Shown here in pieces: positions 47,486 to 64,000 of a stretch of 64,000 bases of DNA. The first letter of the stretch is position 1. Every line of letters begins with the position of its first letter. The notes beneath the pieces were generated by a model. The model had not been told where the DNA came from, ran no database searches, and saw only the letters and a list, made by a program, of their open reading frames with translations. The DNA is from Patiria miniata (lineage: Eukaryota > Echinodermata > Asteroidea > Valvatida > Asterinidae). The stretch is from the NCBI RefSeq assembly GCF_015706575.1, contig NW_024037069.1, forward strand, positions 36,229,315 to 36,293,314, read 5' to 3'. The translations under genes were made by a program, and so were the position numbers.

Positions 47486-47680
47486 ACAAGGCACAAGACT
47501 TGGAGGGCAGTAGAAATATCTGACAGGGCAATAGTAACGGACTATAGCCCCCACAGAGCATGAACGGCATGACGGTACAGTTCTGGTTACAGCACAGGGA
47601 TACACAGAGGTAGACAAGGGACAAGACTTGGAGGGCAGTCTGACAGGGCAATAGTTGAAGATTATTGCCCTCGTAGAGCA
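47423..47680 (+). repeat. Tandem duplication of the AGBL4 last-exon end
   Basis: A unit of about 131 bp starting at CAGAGCATGAAC (47423) is followed by a second copy at 47554 (about 122 bp) and the beginning of a third near 47676. Shared segments include the stretch up to the TAG stop, AGACTTGGAGGGCAGT and CTGACAGGGCAATAGT. In the second copy the equivalent frame is also open and ends in TAG at the corresponding place. The copies differ by small indels and substitutions. Confidence -1.
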
Positions 47681-47986
47681 TACAGTGTGGAGACAGTAAA
47701 TATGATGTCATGCACTCACTTGTGATTGTATCACACTCTGCTACTCTGTGTACAGTTTCTGTTTGTGTTGCTGAATTGCCTATTTTTGTTCCCAAAGAAT
47801 CTGTTAAGTTAAACAGAAATATAGCCCATTAAGTAATTGAATGTAATGTACTGGGTGCATTGTGTACAAGACTAGCACATGACCTTGAACATATACACCC
47901 GATTGCGGTGAATAATGTACATTTGTATTAAAGACCACACATATGTTGTATATAGCATCAGACTCCGTCCAAAGATTGTTCTGTAT

Positions 47987-47992
47987 AATAAA
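47987..47992 (+). promoter_or_regulatory. Candidate AGBL4 polyadenylation signal
   Basis: AATAAA hexamer about 500 nt after the AGBL4 stop codon. It is the first canonical hexamer I noticed downstream on this strand. Position is the only support. Confidence -1.
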
Positions 47993-50900
47993 ATTGCAGA
48001 ATTCTAAAGAACACGCACAGCCTTAAAATGACCAGTGTCCATATTTAATTAATGTTTATTAATGAATGCTTTAATTACTTTTAACTTAATGTATTTCCTT
48101 TAAAAAACCAAATAGCGTGTAGTTTAAAGTATACTTTATTTTTTTTTTTGTCAAAAAGTTACAGTATTTTGTTTTGACAAAAGCAAAAGTTGATCAATTT
48201 TCAGTGAAAATTTGTGAATTTCAGTAGGATTTGGTATTTACTGGTGAGATATATTTGCGTATTTTAATTAAAATTTAAATAAAGAATTTGATAATGAGTG
48301 TGACAATGGAGGAGAACATTAACCCTAGCAGAAAGACGCCATCTTTTGCTCATGCCTCGTGATGTGTCACTTGCCTTAAGCTTATCTTCCCTCCCCCCCC
48401 CAATCCTCCTGGCAGCATTAGGCGACTCTTTAAACAAAGCGACGTTTGCTGTGAAACAAAAAGCGTTTGCTCAGTAACAGGTGCATGGGGGACAGGCACG
48501 CCAAGATGTCTGGCTCGTAGTGCGACGGTCTGAGAGTGGGGTCATCCGTTATAACTTTGCGTTCATTCTTTATCTAGTAAGCATTTTGGATGGTGTCAAT
48601 CATGTCTAGTGGGGCAGTTTGATATGTGACCAGCTCCAACAAATTCAAAACATATTACATATTTAGGCTTTAATTTGGACTAAACTTTAGGCTTTTTTTT
48701 TTACAACAGACACAAACAGAGTGAAATTTTGCTCAAGCAATTCAGCCATATTTGTTATCATGTGTGAGCAGTACTCATACAGGCCAAGCATTTTTGCATG
48801 TTAATTTGTCGAACTAGAATTAGGAATACACACCGATGGAAAGGGGTGCTGTTGTGAGCTGGCAAAAAAGCGTCCTTTACCAAAGTTTGTTAAGCAGTTA
48901 TTTCTAATTAGAAGCTCTGTGGCATTGACACTTGTGAAGTAAGCAAGTTACTTTCCCCTAAAATCAAGAAACTTTCAGTGGACTCGCTTTTCGTCACCTT
49001 ATAGCCTACATACGAGTATATAGATCACTTTGGTTCCGACTCGCCTCGGATTCATTTGAAGGGTTGTAGTCACTCTGTCTGTGCTTGGTCTCAGCTGTAC
49101 ACACCTCGGTTTATTGACGGAGTAAGCCAGATGTGTGATAAGTCTGCTCTAGTAAACTCAATTAATCCCAAGTTTGACTGATGGCTGATCAGTGGAGATA
49201 CTGCGCCATGCCTGGAATTCCTTGGGAGTTCAATAGATATTGCACAGTGTTCTTAGGGGAAGGAGGCTGGCCTTTATTGCAAAAAGTTACTGGCGCTGAA
49301 TTCATTGCACGTTTCAGTGGGACATTACAGAGTTGGGTCAAACCATACAGTGTTAGTATTGTAACGGACTAGGCTAATGTGTGAAGTGGGCAGTAGCCTG
49401 AATGGGCAATGTCCATAACTAAAAGGACAACCAACAAAAAAGACACAGCGATACAGAAAATGTTACAGTGGTAATGCTGGTGGCTGGAGTAAATGGCAAA
49501 AGCATGTGGAAAGTAATTAAACTGGAAACAAAAGTAATAAAGAGGGGAAAATCCAGAAATAAAACCACAGAGACATACCTGCAAACCCTTTTGATGTGAC
49601 TCCAACCTGCTGGACAGCAAAAGCCGGTTTCAGGTCGACTTGTGATTTGCTCGCACTGTGAGGGAACCATCGGCATCAAGTGTAAAACTCATGATCAGGT
49701 AAAAGAAACCTGAGAAATCATGTGATTGTCATGGAACGAGCGGCATCTTGACATAGAACAACTGCAACCATGCTCACGTCACGACGATTCACAATAAAAT
49801 TAGACGATCCTGGTGCAGGTACAACATCGTAACTTCACAAAGGTCGATTGCGATTGATTCCCACATGTCGGGACCACGTTCAGGCATGGCACAGAAGTTG
49901 AAACTTTTTACTCTTGTGACTTGAATTTGTTTTAGCACCAATTGATGCCGATTGTCTTATTATCATCTAAGTTACTCTCACGTTGCAAAAACACGTGATT
50001 GTAATATTCCCAACGGTCATGAATCAGGCGCAGCTTGATCCTAAAAGCCAGTCGCAGACTGTTCTGTCTTGTAGTAGCAAGATCCAAACTGATTGTGGCT
50101 TAAAATGACCACACCTCCACCACAAGCAGCACATTTTGGTACATTTACTTGGTCTCTAACTCGCTTGAAAGAATGGAAAGTATGCACAACCAAAGAAAAG
50201 TATGTCTGTCTTTGTAGTGGCCTGCCAGTGCCAGGGCTTGACAAGCTTGGGCAGTCAAAGAATTTGAAGCATGGGGGTTTTGTTGTTTTGGGAGAAGTAA
50301 CTTGGGGCAAGAATGTAGGTGCTTAAAGATATGAGAAATCAAGTAAATGTTATTTGGCAGGCTATTTATTACAGTATGAGTTGGAAAACTCTAGTCGACC
50401 CAAATAGATTTTGGTTTCCAACAGACAAACTTATGTACTAATTCTCCATTGATTTATCTGGGTAAAAATGTCAAAAATATGTGTCAACATGAATACAATT
50501 TTACACCAGAAATTGATGTCTCTTTATGTATTTTATACAGAACACTCCTTGGGTAAAATAAAACCGGACATATTTGTCACATGGTTATGTTTTTACTTTC
50601 AAAATGGACCAGTCTGGTGGAGCTGCAAAGTTTTGACAATATTTTTGATCAGTAACAATTGTTAAGATTTATTGTGTGTTTTTTGGTGATTTTATGTTTA
50701 CTATAGGCTTGAGCATTTATCTTGTTTTGAAAAATACTGACTGAACATAATGAAATGAGTCATGCAGATGTCCTTCACTCTTAAGACATTTAGCTCTAAA
50801 TATGGATTTTTGAGGCAGGTATGACATATGACTAATAAAAAAAAAAAAAGAGGGAAAAAGTCAAAAAGTGATGTTTAATTTTAATGAATGTTTAAGACAT

Positions 50901-51930
50901 TCCTGAAACCAAAGTTAGCTTTGCTACGTCAAGTATTTTTTTAAGTTGTTTGCTTGTAGTGTACATGTAAGCATTGCTTTCCTTACCTTGAACTTTGACC
51001 TTTAAACCCAAATTCAGTAGAAATCTTCAAAACAACATGATCAATCCACAAACAGAATTCTTTGAAAACTTCAGCATTTTCTTAAGTTATTCTGCTTACA
51101 ACCCATCAATTGGTTTAGCGAGTTTTTGCCCAGACATGTTGGTTATTCATCATGCAGGTCAAAAATGAAACACGTAATAACAAAAATTACGGAGGTGAAT
51201 ATTTCACTTATTTCAATTTCAACTGGACACTAAAATTGATCAAGGGACTGTAAATGTGATAAAATATCTTGACTTGTGATTCATATTGAGTATCAGCGTT
51301 AAAGGCCAAAGTTTTCAGTATCAATAAAATGCAGTATAAAAGACTATCTGAAATAGTTCTCTTTCAAAACCAGACAGCTTTATTTATGTATTCCAAAGTC
51401 TGTTACATTCCAGTGTGTACATTTTACCAAAAATGCAGATTTTTGTATTGAAAATTGAATAAATGAGTGAGGCACGTGAAGCAATTATATTTTTGTTTGG
51501 TGATAGTTACTTTATTTTTTAGTTCAAAAAGTAAAGATATTCAGAAACATTTAATTAGAATTTATAATTTTGTTACTAGATTCTGTTCCGACTGAAATGA
51601 ATGAACTTTCATGTGTACTTACATGTACATGTATACATAAATATATCAAACAATACTGCTTTGTCAAATTTTATCAGTAAATTTAGATTTCACAACATTT
51701 ATTATTTATGTAAGGTCAAGATAATTTTGGGTAAATCTTCAGATAACATTAGCTGTACCATTTTGCTTTCCTTTACATCAAAACAAAAACCAATCATAAA
51801 AAAAAGAAAAAAACTTGAACAAGTGTATGAATTAAGTCCACATCGCGGTGCTCAAAGTTTTCAATTAGTTCAGAACATAGAAAAGATGGTGGGATTTGCT
51901 TTCTTGTTGATTGTTCAAATACAGCAGGCA

Positions 51931-51936
51931 TTTAAT
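51931..51936 (-). promoter_or_regulatory. Candidate POLR1A polyadenylation signal (ATTAAA)
   Basis: ATTAAA on the - strand, 119 nt past the stop codon. A canonical AATAAA lies further on (51698-51703). Either could serve. Support is position and motif only. Confidence -1.
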
Positions 51937-52054
51937 TCCTGTAAATTTGTTTCAAATGCTCCAATTATAACAGATTATAACAGATCAAAGTTCTATGGTT
52001 ATCACAATTTATCTCCAATTAATAAAATATAAAGCAGGGAAGTAAACAAGTTCG

Positions 52055-63912
<11,858 letters not shown>

Positions 63913-64000
63913 CTGGAGAAAAGGATAGAATAAAAAAGATAAAGAGAACTATTATTAAAAGTGAGGCTTTGATCAGACTATGTCCCAATTCAAGGAACTG
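63913..64000 (-). other. POLR1A upstream intron (window edge)
   Basis: Polypyrimidine sequence on the - strand leads to the CTCCAG acceptor of the first exon seen; the preceding exon is outside the window. Confidence -1.

Larger units (their letters stand above)
47486..52054. other. Convergent intergenic region AGBL4 / POLR1A
   Basis: Both genes end towards this 4.6-kb region. It contains the tail of the exon-end duplication, candidate poly(A) signals for both genes and short sequence similar to 57812-57870 at 50393-50450. A 143-codon frame at 51601-52032 lies antisense to the POLR1A 3' UTR, is AT-rich and has no recognised similarity. No further gene seen. Confidence -1.

Noticed and set aside
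51601..52032. 143-codon + strand open frame
   Set aside because: AT-rich, no recognised family, antisense to the POLR1A 3' end; probably chance.

Overview
This is a window of animal nuclear DNA. The genes are split into short exons with GT-AG introns, the non-coding sequence is AT-rich, and there are many homopolymer G/C runs and several kinds of small inverted-repeat transposons. Exon-level similarity to animal proteins, tRNA-derived SINE heads of a type I associate with echinoderms, and abundant ACATGTA palindromes suggest a marine invertebrate deuterostome such as a sea star. That assignment is inference only; no lineage-diagnostic gene is present.

Two protein-coding genes could be reconstructed by eye, and they converge tail to tail. 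On the + strand, nine exons between 16325 and 47485 encode the catalytic part of cytosolic carboxypeptidase 6 (AGBL4/CCP6), an enzyme that trims glutamate chains from tubulin and other proteins. Its first exon here starts inside a codon, and I found no N-terminal coding sequence in 1-16324, so the 5' end probably lies upstream. Introns reach 10 kb. On the - strand, nineteen exons from 63912 down to 52055 encode the C-terminal 895 residues of the largest RNA polymerase I subunit (POLR1A/RPA1), ending in a stop codon. The first half of that gene lies beyond position 64000. The exon phases of both genes join without a break. The two genes do not act in one pathway; they are only neighbours.

Layout: 1-16324 is non-coding and probably AGBL4 intron or 5' flank. 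16325-47485 is the AGBL4 region, whose introns carry foldback and transposon-like elements, SINE heads, a CpG-rich block and a minor-spliceosome-type intron. 47486-52054 is the convergent intergenic region. 52055-63912 is POLR1A.

The most unusual structure is a repeated pattern of local tandem duplication that copies the end of an exon together with its 5' splice site. POLR1A has a seven-fold 138-bp array at one exon-intron boundary and a five-fold 68-bp array at another, and the last AGBL4 exon has a third, imperfect case. A possible decayed fourth case lies next to another POLR1A exon. The arrays place extra splice donors downstream of the authentic ones. Other points of interest are a U12-type intron in AGBL4, two copies of a short transposon with perfect 8-bp target duplications, a nested foldback element, a TTAA-flanked element, a TAA-flanked 520-bp element and a long near-perfect hairpin. 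I found no bacterial-type system, CRISPR array or intact tRNA/rRNA gene.
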